Of a stretch of 64,000 nucleotides of DNA, positions 32,886-42,853 are shown one piece after another (positions within the stretch are counted from its first letter, which is position 1; every line of letters begins with the position of its first letter). Position numbers and translations under genes: made by a program. The notes below the pieces were generated by a model, which made no database searches, was not told the origin of the DNA, and saw nothing but the letters and a program-made list of their open reading frames with translations. Origin of the DNA: CAVTWS01 sp963738445 (GTDB lineage: Bacteria > Actinomycetota > Acidimicrobiia > Acidimicrobiales > SHLQ01); assembly GCA_963738445.1 (NCBI GenBank), contig CAVTWS010000001.1, forward strand, positions 284,201-348,200, given 5' to 3'.

Positions 32886-34796
32886 ATGAGTACCGAACGT
32901 GTCCATCCGTGCCGGGCTATCACCGAGGACGAGGTCCGCGCTTCCGTGGCCGTCCTTCGGGGTGACGGCGTCGTGGGCGAGAGCACGACCTTCAACCGCA
33001 TCGCGGTGCGGGAGCCGTCGACCGATGAGCTGACCCGGTTCGAGGCTGGCGCGGCGGTGCCCCGGCAAGTCGACGTGATGATGTGGCATCGCGACCGTCA
33101 CGTCGTCGAGGAGGCGGTCGTGGCGATCGACGAGGCGACGCCGACGGTGACCGCTCGGCGCGAGGTGGCCGACGTGCGTCCGCTGCCCGGTCTGTTCGAT
33201 CTCGGCGGCGCCATCGAGGTGATGAAGGCCGACCCCGGAGTCCTCGCGGCGTTGGCCAAGCGGGGCGTCACCGACATGGACAAGGTGCAGATCGACCCCT
33301 GGCCGACCGGCGCGTACGGCAACGAGTGGGAGACCGGTCGACGTGTGTCCCGGGGCCTGTTCTTCTATCGGGAAAACCCGAACGACAACCCCTACGCCCG
33401 CCCGATCGACGGGCTGATGGTCTATGTCGACCACGACCTCAACGAGGTGGTGCACATCGAGGACATCGGGGTGTGGCCGATCCCGGCGGAGATCCACAAC
33501 TTCGACGTCGAGTCGGTCGGTGCACTGCGCACGGACCTCAAACCGATCGAGGTGCACCAGCCGGAGGGCGTGAGCTTCACCGTCGTCGACGGCAACGAAG
33601 TGCGCTGGCAGAACTGGCGGTTCCGGGTGCTGCTCGATCCGACGTCAGGCCTCGTCATCCGCGACGTCAGCTACGACGACCACGGCCGGGAGCGGTCGAT
33701 CCTGCGACGGGCGTCGCTCGGCGAGATGGTCGTGCCGTATGGCGAGAAGCGGCCGACGCAGCGGTTCAAGAACGTGTTCGACGCCGGCGAGCTCGGGCTC
33801 GGGCGGTTCGTCAACTCGCTCACCCTCGGGTGTGACTGCCTGGGCGAGATCACGTACCTCGATGCCGTGATGGCGCTGGACACGGGCGACCCGTTCACCG
33901 TGCCCAACGCCATCTGCATGCACGAGGAGGACTTCTCGATCCTGTGGAAGCACACCGACCTCAACACCGGCAACGTCGAGGTGCGGCGCCAGCGCCGGTT
34001 CGTGGTCAGCTCGATCTTCACGGCCGGCAACTACGAGTACGGCTTCTACTGGTACTTCTACCTCGACGGGAACATCCAGCTGGAGGTGAAGCTCACAGGC
34101 TGCCTCACGCCCCAGGCGCACCAGCCCGGCGACAGCCTCGAGAACGCGTCGCTCATCACGCCCGACATGGCGGCGGCGTTCCACCAGCACCTGTTCAGCG
34201 TGCGGTTGGAGATGGCGGTCGACGGCGCCCACAACACGGTGCTCGAGATCGATGCCGAACCGGAGCCCATGGGCCCGGACAACCCCTACGGCAACGCGTT
34301 CCGGGCCGCGGTCACCCGGCTGGAGACCTCCGACCAGGCGGTGCGGGATGCCGACCCGCTGCGGTCCCGGAGCTGGCGGATCGTGAACGAGTCGGTGCCG
34401 AACCGCTTAGGCAATCCCGTCGGCTACAAGCTCCTACCCATGTCCACGCCGCGGTTCATGCAGGACCCGGGTTCGGTGATCGCCGGGCGGGCCGGCTTCG
34501 CCCGCCACCACCTGTGGGTCACGCCAACCTCGTGGGACGAGCGGTACTCGGCGGGCCCGTATCCCACGCAGTCGCCACCGGATGGATGGGGGCTGCCGAT
34601 GTGGGCCGCCCGGGGCGACGATGTGGCCGAAACCTCGATCACGGTGTGGCACACGTTCGGGGTCACCCACCTGCCCCGACCCGAGGACTTCCCCGTCATG
34701 CCGGTCGAGTACTGCGGCTTCGTGCTCATGCCCGTCGGTTTCTTCGACCGCAACCCATCGCTCGACGTCCCCCCGAACGCCGCGGCCTGCCACTGA
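32886..34796 (+). CDS. Copper-containing amine oxidase
   Basis: 636 residues, intact, ATG 32886. Domain 3 and the catalytic domain are recognisable; the topaquinone precursor motif is TAGNYEYG (Tyr about residue 382), with the expected copper histidines in FHQHLFSVRLEM (HxH) and the distal His in WHTFGVTHLPRPEDFPVMP. NSLTLGCDCLGEITYLDAV and ICMHEEDFSILWKHTD are also strongly conserved in the family. The enzyme oxidises primary amines to aldehydes with release of ammonia and H2O2. No signal peptide is seen, so it is likely cytoplasmic as in Arthrobacter-type enzymes. Divergent from the CoA-transferase gene; no convincing ribosome-binding site. Confidence 0.92.
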   Translation: MSTERVHPCRAITEDEVRASVAVLRGDGVVGESTTFNRIAVREPSTDELTRFEAGAAVPRQVDVMMWHRDRHVVEEAVVAIDEATPTVTARREVADVRPLPGLFDLGGAIEVMKADPGVLAALAKRGVTDMDKVQIDPWPTGAYGNEWETGRRVSRGLFFYRENPNDNPYARPIDGLMVYVDHDLNEVVHIEDIGVWPIPAEIHNFDVESVGALRTDLKPIEVHQPEGVSFTVVDGNEVRWQNWRFRVLLDPTSGLVIRDVSYDDHGRERSILRRASLGEMVVPYGEKRPTQRFKNVFDAGELGLGRFVNSLTLGCDCLGEITYLDAVMALDTGDPFTVPNAICMHEEDFSILWKHTDLNTGNVEVRRQRRFVVSSIFTAGNYEYGFYWYFYLDGNIQLEVKLTGCLTPQAHQPGDSLENASLITPDMAAAFHQHLFSVRLEMAVDGAHNTVLEIDAEPEPMGPDNPYGNAFRAAVTRLETSDQAVRDADPLRSRSWRIVNESVPNRLGNPVGYKLLPMSTPRFMQDPGSVIAGRAGFARHHLWVTPTSWDERYSAGPYPTQSPPDGWGLPMWAARGDDVAETSITVWHTFGVTHLPRPEDFPVMPVEYCGFVLMPVGFFDRNPSLDVPPNAAACH

Positions 34797-34863
34797 GACG
34801 ACCGCGCGATGGTAGGGGACCAGCTACTCTTGGCGCGATCTCCGTGGCGAAGGGTGGAACGAG

Positions 34864-37674
34864 ATGCGCGGGTTTGTGCGGACCATCGTGGTGGCGTCGG
34901 TCGTGATGGCGGCCGTTGCCTCCGTTCCAACACGGGCCGAAGCTCAGGCCGACGCGGTGTCAGTGAGTCCGGTCGTGCGGCTGAACACCGACATGCCGAC
35001 CGGCGGCGTGGTCTTCGCGTACCGCGTATCTGCCGATTCGCAATGGGTCGTCTATGCCGCGGAGCAACGGTTCGACACGATCGTGGAGTTGTTCTCGGTG
35101 CCCACCGGAGGCGGCGTCCCGACGCGCCTCAGCATCGACCTTCCCGCCGGCTCCACCCTCGATGCCAACTCGTTTCGCATCACCCCGGACTCGGCCCGAG
35201 TCGTCTATCGGGTCTTCAACGGTTCCCCGTCGGTGCTTTCCGGTGAGCTCTATTCGGTTCCGGTCGGAGGCGGTGCGTCGCAACGACTCGACGGGTCCTC
35301 AGGTCCGGCATCCTCGGTGGGGGAGTTCGCCATCGCGCCGAACTCACAGCGAGTCGTGTACACGCAACTCGTCCAGGGCGTGATCCCGGACCCGGCCACC
35401 GTGCAGCTCCACACCGTGCCGGTCACGGGCGGGACGATCGTGCCGATCGGCCCTGCGACCACGTTCGAACTGTCCCTGAGGGGGCGGTTCACGCCGGACT
35501 CGCAACGTGTCCTCGTGGTCGGTGAGTATACGCCGGACAATCTGCGGGAGCTGTGGTCCTTCCCCGCCACCGGCGGGAGCGGAGTGAGGCTCAGTCCCGA
35601 CCTCGTGCCTGGCGGCGGTGTCTCCGTGGTTGTCGTTGCTCCGAACTCATCCATCGCCGTCTACCTCGCCGATCAACTTGCTGATGACGTGTTCGAGATC
35701 TTCTCGGTGGCCCCAACCGGTGGGCCATCAGATCGTCTCAATGGTGCCCTTGCGCCTGGAGGTGACGTGTCGTCGTTTGCCATATCTTCCGACTCGACGA
35801 CGGTTGTCTACAACGCGGATCAGGACCTCGACGACACCTCGGAGGTCTATTCGGTTCCGGTTTCCGGGGGACTCGAAACGCAGCTGAACGCGGACCCCGT
35901 GCCCGGCGGTGACGTGTTCTACGGATCCATAGCGCCGGACTCCTCCCGAGTCGTGTACGTCGGCGATGAGCTGGTCGATGGGCGGGTCGAGGTCTTCTCG
36001 GCTCCCCTGGCCGGTGGAACCCGCGTCCGGCTGAACCCGGACCTTCCGGCCGGAGGGCAGGTCTTCGGGCCGAGCATCACCAACGACTCGTCGAGGGTCA
36101 TGTACCTCGCCGACCAGAACACCAATGATCTCGGCGAGATGTTCGTCGTGCCCATCGCGGGCGGGCCGTCCGTGCGTCTCAACGGCGACCTGGGAGCGGG
36201 GGAGGGCGTGACCCCCTTCGTGTCCACCCTGGCGCCGAACTCGTCGTTCGCGCTCGTGGGTGTTGGGCAGGCTCCGTTTGCGATCCTTCCGGCAGTCCTC
36301 TACGCGGCACCGATAAGCGGTGGTGTGAACCAGCGGATCACCCCGCCCCTCGTCGCCGGCGGCATGTTACGCACCGCCACGATCACGCCGGACTCGAGTC
36401 ACGTCGTCTACCACGCGGACCAGAACGTCGATGGCGTCGATGAGTTGTTCTCGGTGGCTGTGTCGTCGTCGACCGCCCCTCCGCCGCCTCCGCCTCCTTC
36501 TCCTCCGGTGCTGCCCGATGGGGCGTCGGCCTTTACGCCGCTGACGCCGTTCCGGGTGTTCGAGTCACGCGAGGGCGAGCCAGGACCCGGTCCCAAAGGG
36601 GTGATCGGGGCCGGCGGGTCGGTCGACGTGCAGGTGGGCGGCGTGGGTGATGTGCCGGCGAACGCGGCGGCGGTCGTGCTCAACGTCACGGCGACGGGTT
36701 CGCTGGCGCCGGGGTTCGTCACGGTCTGGCCGACGGGTTCGGATCGGCCCTTGGCGTCGAGCCTGAACCTCACGGCGGCCAACCAGACGCGACCCAACAT
36801 GGTGATCGTGCCCCTCGGCGCCGGCGGCAAGGTGTCGATGTTCTCGCAGGCGGGCACGCACCTGGTGGCCGACGTGACCGGGTACTTCACCGAGACCTCG
36901 TCGGCGGTGTCGGCCGGCCGTCTCGTGCCGCTCCCTCCGGACCGCGTGTTCGACACCCGCCCGTCGGAGCCGTCGCCCGGACCCAAAGGGTTGGTCGGCG
37001 CCGGCAGCACGATCGAGGTGCAGGTCGGCGGCGTGGCCGGGGTGCCCTCGGGCGCCGCAGCGGTGGTGCTGAACGTGACGGCGACCGACGCCACGGCGGC
37101 GGGGTTCATCACGGTGTGGCCGACCGGTCGAGCTCAGCCTCTGGCGTCGACGCTGAACCTCACCCGACCGGGCGATACCACGCCGAACCTGGTGATCGTG
37201 CCCCTCGGCGTGGGTGGTCGAGTGAGCTTGTTCTCTCAGGCCGGGGCGAACCTTCTGGCGGACGTGACGGGATATGTCACGTCGACGGGAGACGTCAGCG
37301 ACACCAGCGGGCTGTTCGTGCCCTTGCCGCCCGGTCGCGTGTTCGACACCCGTCCCGAGGAGGTCGCAGCCGGACCGAAGGGGTTCGTCGCCGCCGGGTC
37401 GACGATCGACGTCCAGGTTGGTGGCGTGGCTCAGGTGCCGTCAACGGCGGGGCTGGTGGCCCTCAACGTCACCGCCACCCAGGCGGCAACCGGCTTCGTG
37501 ACGGTGTTTCCTGGGCCGGCGCTCCCGGCATCGTCGACGCTCAACCTCAACGGTCCCGGCGACACGCGCCCCAACGCGACGCTGATCTCGGTGAACGGTT
37601 CGGGTCAGGTGCGCATGTTCTCCCAGGCCGGCACCCACCTCCTCGCCGATGCGTCGGGCTACACGCTTCCCTGA
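34864..37674 (+). CDS. Secreted TolB-like beta-propeller protein with three C-terminal repeat domains
   Basis: 936 residues, ATG 34864. Signal peptide MRGFVRTIVVASVVMAAVASVPTRAEAQ. Residues about 35-540 hold about ten roughly 47-residue repeats of the TolB/WD40-like type, each with a PDSxRVVYxADQ strand and ELFSVPxxGG turn. After a proline linker (PPPPPPPSPPVLP) three domains of about 120 residues follow, each with RVFxxR...GPKG...GAGxxxxVQVGGVxxVP, AVVLNVTAT, FVTVWP, LNL and VADVTGYF. This C-terminal repeat is common in secreted Acidimicrobiia proteins and is presumed to be a surface or polymer-binding module. No catalytic site is seen. Extracellular location is inferred from the signal peptide. 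Intact in spite of the repeats. Confidence 0.8.
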   Translation: MRGFVRTIVVASVVMAAVASVPTRAEAQADAVSVSPVVRLNTDMPTGGVVFAYRVSADSQWVVYAAEQRFDTIVELFSVPTGGGVPTRLSIDLPAGSTLDANSFRITPDSARVVYRVFNGSPSVLSGELYSVPVGGGASQRLDGSSGPASSVGEFAIAPNSQRVVYTQLVQGVIPDPATVQLHTVPVTGGTIVPIGPATTFELSLRGRFTPDSQRVLVVGEYTPDNLRELWSFPATGGSGVRLSPDLVPGGGVSVVVVAPNSSIAVYLADQLADDVFEIFSVAPTGGPSDRLNGALAPGGDVSSFAISSDSTTVVYNADQDLDDTSEVYSVPVSGGLETQLNADPVPGGDVFYGSIAPDSSRVVYVGDELVDGRVEVFSAPLAGGTRVRLNPDLPAGGQVFGPSITNDSSRVMYLADQNTNDLGEMFVVPIAGGPSVRLNGDLGAGEGVTPFVSTLAPNSSFALVGVGQAPFAILPAVLYAAPISGGVNQRITPPLVAGGMLRTATITPDSSHVVYHADQNVDGVDELFSVAVSSSTAPPPPPPPSPPVLPDGASAFTPLTPFRVFESREGEPGPGPKGVIGAGGSVDVQVGGVGDVPANAAAVVLNVTATGSLAPGFVTVWPTGSDRPLASSLNLTAANQTRPNMVIVPLGAGGKVSMFSQAGTHLVADVTGYFTETSSAVSAGRLVPLPPDRVFDTRPSEPSPGPKGLVGAGSTIEVQVGGVAGVPSGAAAVVLNVTATDATAAGFITVWPTGRAQPLASTLNLTRPGDTTPNLVIVPLGVGGRVSLFSQAGANLLADVTGYVTSTGDVSDTSGLFVPLPPGRVFDTRPEEVAAGPKGFVAAGSTIDVQVGGVAQVPSTAGLVALNVTATQAATGFVTVFPGPALPASSTLNLNGPGDTRPNATLISVNGSGQVRMFSQAGTHLLADASGYTLP

Positions 37675-37703
37675 ACGACGCGACTCGCCCGAGTGGCTGC
37701 CGT

Positions 37704-38033
37704 CTACTTGGGTGGGAGTGTCTGCACGAAGTCGAGGGCGTCGTCGATCCAGTCGCCGAGCTGATCGTCCTCGGCGATGCCATCGATGTCGACGATCACG
37801 AAGCCCTTCATCGGCTTCCCGGTGAAGTCCATGACCCGGGCGTGCGGGCGGGCCAGCAACTCGTCGTTGCGCCCGGCGCCGCCCCGGACCATGAGCTCGT
37901 CGCCCATGATGCCCACGCACATGTGGCCGGCGACCATGAACGCCAGGCCGCCGAACATCTTGCGCTCCCGAACGCCGGGCACGCCGTCGAGGTGGTCGCG
38001 GATGCGGTGGGCCAATCCCTCGTCGTAGGCCAT
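37704..38033 (-). CDS. TfoX N-terminal-domain family protein
   Basis: 109 residues from ATG 38033. MAYDEGLAHRIRDHLDGVPGVRERKMFGGLAFMVAGHMCVGIMGDELMVR matches the TfoX-N fold (K-MFGG-x-x-F). The C-terminal FTGKPMKGFVIVD and QLGDWIDDALDFVQTLPP complete it. TfoX-N proteins are small stand-alone proteins in actinobacteria, with no proven link to competence there. Intact; convergent with the secreted repeat protein gene. Confidence 0.88.
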   Translation of the reverse strand: MAYDEGLAHRIRDHLDGVPGVRERKMFGGLAFMVAGHMCVGIMGDELMVRGGAGRNDELLARPHARVMDFTGKPMKGFVIVDIDGIAEDDQLGDWIDDALDFVQTLPPK

Positions 38034-38144
38034 GCCCGTCACCGTACCCCGGGCTGCCTGCTCGGGCGTTCTATGGTCGGACTGTCCGGAGCGGGCGGTG
38101 GTTGACGATTTCGACCAGGGCCCAACCTGGGGGGCGCAGCTGGA

Positions 38145-40271
38145 GTGGAGGTGGACGATGCCAGGGGTGTATTCGAGGGAACGTTCAAGTCCCAGTTGCA
38201 CGATGCCCGGCGCCGGGTCCGCACCCGGGTGAGGCGGCGCCGGGTGACGGCGAGGTGGCCCCGGCCCTCGGCGTTCCGATCGACATGCCAGCCGAGATCA
38301 CCGAAGCGCTCGACGGCGAGACGCCGGCGCTCGTGACCGCGGCCGGTGCACGGGTGGTGGTCGGTACCCGGCAGGGCGAGCTGTTCGTCCTGTCGGCGGA
38401 AGGGAATCTCCTGTCGGGGCCGGTCACGCTGCCCGCCACGCCCGTCTTGGCTGACGCCGGGTCGGGCAACACGCCGCTCGCCGGTGCTGAAGGGACCGTG
38501 TTCCTGCTGTCCGACACGGTCTGCTGCGACGCGACGTCGACGTTGATTCGCTACGTGGTCGGCTCGAGCGAGGCCGAGTGGGTCGACGTGTCGGGCGGCC
38601 TGCCGTTGGTCGATGGAGGTCGGACATCGAGCTATGGGGTACCGGCGATCGTCGCCGATGGCCACGATGGCGTCTGGCTGCCCGGCAACTCGCCCAGCCA
38701 GGTGGTGGCCTATCGCTATCGATGGGCCGATGGCGTGGTCGACCGGTTCGTGGATCTGTCGCCCCATCTCCCGGTCACCGCCGCCGGGAGGCTTCTCACG
38801 ACGGGAGCGTTGCGGGACGGAGTGCTGCGAGTCGGCACCGAAAGCGGTGTCGTCACAGCGATCGACACGGCGAGCGGCGACGTCGTCGAGACCACGGAGC
38901 CGCAGGGCGAGGGAGCCCTCACCGACATGCTCACGTATCCGGGTGGGCTGGCGTTCGTGGCCCGGTCCGACGGGACGGTGACCTCGTCGTCCCCGCTTGC
39001 GTCCACCGACGGTCCGACTCGAAGGACCGTGCCGGGCACCGTGCCCTCGTTTCGTCGGTCAGACGCCAGAGGAGGCGTGGCGTGTCCTGGTCGAGACCGA
39101 CGATGGCGTGTTCGGAATTCGAACGTCCATCGTGCGTCTCGACGTCCCACCGTCGACCGATGAACACGTTGCGGTCGCCATCGGGGCATGGATGTGGGTC
39201 GATGATCGCATCTTCGAGTTCGACGGTTACGACTACTACGGAGACACCGTCGGCATCGACGGCGAGGCAGATCCCGCACCATTGCCGGCGCACTCCTGGT
39301 CGGTCGTCGATCGCCAGGTGATCTGGGCCGTCGGCAACCGTGCCGGGTGTCCCGACAGCTCCCTCGACGCGCAATGTGGAGCCGTGGTTCGCTCGATCGA
39401 CGGCGGTCGAACCTGGACCGAGGTGCCGGCCCCTCACCTCTACGACGTGGGTGGCAACGGGTTCACGGTGACCGCGTCGTCTGCCGAGGTGGCCATGGTC
39501 CAGGGTTCAGGGGTCTCGTACACGACGACCGACGGCGGGCAGAGCTGGCGTGAGCTGCCCCAGCTCGGCCTGCGATCCGTCGTCCTCGACCCGGCATCCG
39601 GGAGGGCGTGGGTGGAGCAGGTCGGGTGCGATCCGTGCCACGCCCCGATTCTCGTGTCGTCGAGCCTGGCTGGGCCCTACGAACCGTCGTCCGGCACGTC
39701 GCGGCTCCAGCTCGTGCGCAGCGGTGACGCCAGCGCGGCGGCAAGGGCGTTGCTGGCCCCGATCTCGACCGACGAGGTCATGGTGCTCGACCTGGATCTC
39801 TCGTACTCGGTGGGCACCGTGCCCGTCGCGGCGTGGCGGGTGGCCGGGGATTCGTGGACGGCGCTGGCGCCGCCGTGCGGTCAGGAGGTCCGACCGAGTC
39901 AGCTCGCCGGCTCCGCTGAGCGCATCGTTGCTTCCTGCGGCGATCCGGTGTCGAGCACCACGACCTTGGTGCGCTGGGATCGTGGGTCCGATTCGTGGCG
40001 GCCCCTCGGTGACCCCATCCCCGGGTTCTCGCAGCAGTTGACCGTCGGTACGGACGGATCGGTTGCCGTTTCGCTCGTCGGCCGGGTCGCCGTCATCGAT
40101 CCGGACAAGCAGCTCTCCAGCTACGCGATTCCCGATGGGATCTCCTTCGGGTCGGCCCTCTGGATGAGCGACGACGAGATCATCCTGGGCGGCGAGGCGT
40201 TGTGGCGGAGCGACGATGCCGGACAGACCTGGGAGCGCTTGGGTGTCCCCGCCGCACAACCGTTGCGCTGA
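38145..40271 (+). pseudogene. BNR/beta-propeller (sialidase-like) surface protein, membrane segment deleted and one frameshift
   Basis: A GTG at 38145 opens VEVDDARGVFEGTFKSQLHDARRRVRTRVRRR, a typical cytoplasmic, basic pre-membrane segment. Within 30 codons the sequence jumps frame to VPIDMPAEITEALDGETPALVTAAGARVVVGT, an extracytoplasmic propeller, without the transmembrane helix that should come between. The propeller continues to about 39030 (LTYPGGLAFVARSDGTV), is broken by a one-base shift near 39040, then resumes (PEEAWRVLVETDDGVFGIR) to the stop at 40271. BNR Asp-box motifs are visible: SIDGGRTWTEV, TTDGGQSWREL and SDDAGQTWERL. The protein would have been a membrane-anchored six- or seven-bladed propeller of unknown ligand. 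Confidence 0.6.
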
Positions 40272-40291
40272 CGGCGCGATCATCGTGGGCG

Positions 40292-40984
40292 ATGGGCGCA
40301 CACGACCTCCCCTCGCTGATCGCAGACCTGGAATCGGTGTTCCGTGGCGCGGCCGACCCCTCAGCGGCCGGACCGATGGCGGCGTACATGCGTCACCAGT
40401 TCGCCTTCCTCGGCCTGTCGCGACCGAGGCGCGACGAGCTGGCCCGACTCGTCCTCTCGCGTCACCCGAAGTTGTCCCCGGACGGCGTTCTGGCCCTGGC
40501 CGACTGGTGCTGGGCGCAGGAGGAGCGGGAGTTCCAGTACGTGGCGTGCGACCAGCTCCGCCGGGTGGCCAAGAAGCTGACCGCCGACGCGTTGCCCGAG
40601 GTGCGCGGGTTCATCGAGCGCCGATCCTGGTGGGACACGGTGGATGTGCTGGCCAGCCGCGTCGTCGGACCGATCGTGGCCACCCACCGCGAGCTGGGCG
40701 CCGAGATGGACCGCTGGATCGACGATGACGACCTGTGGGTCGCCCGCACGGCCATCCTCCACCAGCTGAACTATGGCGCCGACACGGACGCCGAGCGGCT
40801 GTTCCGCTATTGCCGTCGCCAGGCTGCGCATCCCGACTTCTTCATCCGCAAGGCCATCGGCTGGGCGCTGCGCCAGTACGCCCGGACCGATCCCGACGCA
40901 GTCCGCCGCTTCCTCGTCGATCACGGCGACGAGCTGTCGCCCCTCAGCGGCCGTGAAGCCAGCAAGCACCTCGGGCACCGCTGA
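40292..40984 (+). CDS. DNA alkylation repair protein (AlkD-type HEAT-repeat glycosylase)
   Basis: 230 residues, intact, ATG 40292. HEAT-like repeats with FQYVACDQLRRVAKKL, RRSWWDTVDVLASRVVG (tryptophan and aspartate of the AlkD active surface), LWVARTAILHQLNYG and FFIRKAIGWALRQYARTDPDAVRRF, all diagnostic of the family. It removes positively charged alkylated bases such as N3- and N7-alkylpurines from DNA. It begins 20 bases after the propeller gene and ends before the GGGGT repeat region. The 41-base stretch after the stop holds one arm of a palindrome. Confidence 0.9.
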   Translation: MGAHDLPSLIADLESVFRGAADPSAAGPMAAYMRHQFAFLGLSRPRRDELARLVLSRHPKLSPDGVLALADWCWAQEEREFQYVACDQLRRVAKKLTADALPEVRGFIERRSWWDTVDVLASRVVGPIVATHRELGAEMDRWIDDDDLWVARTAILHQLNYGADTDAERLFRYCRRQAAHPDFFIRKAIGWALRQYARTDPDAVRRFLVDHGDELSPLSGREASKHLGHR

Positions 40985-41012
40985 CCCCAGCCTCGCCCGC
41001 GCAACCCTCGTT

Positions 41013-41056
41013 CTGGGTGGGTGGCGTAAGCCCGTGGAGTGACGCTGCCCACCCAG
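41013..41056. repeat. Imperfect 15-bp inverted repeat between convergent genes
   Basis: CTGGGTGGGTGGCGT (41013-41027) and ACGCTGCCCACCCAG (41042-41056) match at 13 of 15 positions around a 14-base loop. It is probably a bidirectional terminator for the AlkD and acyl-CoA synthetase genes; it directly precedes the GGGGT repeat. Confidence 0.65.
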
Positions 41057-41062
41057 TTCGCT

Positions 41063-41107
41063 GGGGTGGGGTGGGGTGGGGTGGGGTGGGGTGGGGTGGG
41101 GTGGGGG
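41063..41107 (+). repeat. (GGGGT)8 pentanucleotide repeat, G-quadruplex-forming
   Basis: Eight perfect GGGGT units (41063-41102) followed by GGGGG. Every unit supplies a G-tract of four, so stable intramolecular quadruplexes are expected on the plus strand. The tract lies in the 131-base gap between convergent genes and codes for nothing. Confidence 0.92.
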
Positions 41108-41114
41108 CGGAGGG

Positions 41115-42709
41115 TCAGGCGAGGGACTCGGTGGCGAACTGCTTGGCCCAGGCGTAGTTGGCCTTGTTGACGGCGGTGCGGCGCACCTCGTCGGCCACGA
41201 CGACGACCCGGGGGGCCTTGTACGACGCGAGGGTGGTCTCGCAGTGCGCCCTGAGCTCGTCGACCGACGGTGCCGCGGCCCCTGGTCGTAGCGAGATCAC
41301 GACCGCGACCCGGGAGCCGAACCGCTCGTCGGGGACACCGACGGCGACGGCGTCGAACACGGCGGGGTGGCTCTTCACCGCCGACTCGACCTCCTCGGGG
41401 AACACCTTCTCGCCGCCGGTGTTGATGACCATCGAGCCCCGGCCGTGGACGAGGATCGACCCGTCGTACTCGACGGTGGCCATGTCACCGGGGATCGACC
41501 AGCGCTGGCCGTCGATGACCCGGAAGGTGGCGGCCGTCTTCTCCGGGTCGTTCCAGTAGCCGACGGGGATGTGCCCGCCGCGGGCCAGCCGTCCGATCAC
41601 GCCCGATCCCGGTTCGACCGGCCGATCGTGCTCGTCGAACACGGCGTTGAACCCGTCCTGGGCGAGTCGGGGCGCTTCGCCGCCTCCGGGAGCGTTGAGC
41701 AACCGGCCTTCGCGGCGGTCTCGGAGGCGCCGAAGCGGTTCATCACCTTGAGGTGCGGCAGGGCGTCGCTCAACGCAGCCTGGACGGACGGCGACAGGAC
41801 GGCGCCGGACGAGGTGATCATCCGCAGCGCGGACAGGTCGTAGAGCTCGCCGTTGGTCGCCAGTTCGTCGACGAGCGGTCGGGCATGGGCGTCGCCGATG
41901 AGGCTGGTGATCTCGACCCGCTCGTCGGCGAGGGTCCGAAGCGCCGACGAGGCCACGAAGCGGCGGTCGGTGCTCAGGACGGCACATCCGCCGGTGAGCA
42001 GGGCCAGCAGGGTCGTCCAGTGGCCGAGTCCGTGCATGAGCGGACTGAGTGGCATGCGGCGGCGCATCCCGACCCCGCCCGCCGCCGGGGGCCGATCGAG
42101 CTCGGGGCGTTCGAGGCGGGGAATGCCCTGGCGGGGCGCGCCGTCGAGGCCGAGCGCGGCGAAGCCGAGGTCCTCGTGCCGCCACATCACGCCCTTGGGC
42201 ATGCCGGTCGTGCCGCCCGTGTAGACGAGGTACAGGTCGTCGGACGAACGCGGCCCGACATCGGGGCGGTCGGTGGGCTGGCCCGCCAGCGCCGCCTCGT
42301 AGTCCGGGCCTCGGGTGAGGACGGGAACCCCGGGGGCGGCGGCGAGCGACCGGTCGGCGAGGTCGAGCTCGGAGACGACCGCCACGGCGCCGGCATCGTC
42401 GAGCACGTAGCGGATCTCGTCGACCCCGTACCGGTAGTTGAGGTTGACGAGGATGGCCCGCAGCTTGAACGCGGCCAGTGTGAGCTCGACGAACTCGTGG
42501 CCGTTGTAGAGGTTGGCCGCCACCCGATCGCCCGCCGAGACCCCGATCGAGATCAGGTGGTGGGCCAGTTGGTTCGACCGGGCCTCGAGCTCGACGTGGG
42601 TGAGCCGGCGGACGGTCGAGCCGTCGGTGGCGATGACGACGGCATCCCAGCCGTCGGGGCCGAGTTCGTCGACCACGCCCTCCCACAGATCTGCGATGTT
42701 GAACGACAC
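41115..42709 (-). CDS. FadD-type acyl-CoA synthetase (AMP-forming), one frameshift
   Basis: About 530 residues from ATG 42709. The N-terminal frame includes VAANLYNGHEFVELTLAAFKLRAILVNLNYRYG, the P-loop LVYTGGTTGMPKGVMWRHED, PLSPLMHGLGHWTTLLALLTGG and MNRFGASETAAK (A5 motif). A single-base indel near 41690 shifts to the frame with GFNAVFDEHDRPVEPGSG, RGGHIPVGYWNDPEKTAATF, WSIPGDMATVEYDGSILVHGRG, NTGGEKVFPEEVE and the tail VNKANYAWAKQ with the C-terminal lysine. It activates fatty or ring-derived acids to CoA thioesters; the sequence resembles the FadD19/FadD17-like actinobacterial group used in sterol side-chain degradation. The start is divergent from the amidohydrolase gene. Confidence 0.82.
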
Positions 42710-42853
42710 GCGCCGGAGCTTACGGCGGAGGCGCCCAGGGTGGCAGGGCCGGAGCCTATGGCTGGGCGGGCGTCCGCGGGGGCGTGGTCGCTACAGTGGT
42801 CGAAACAAGAATGCGTCTCACAACCCGCTGGTGAGCCCATGGAGGCCCGAGTC

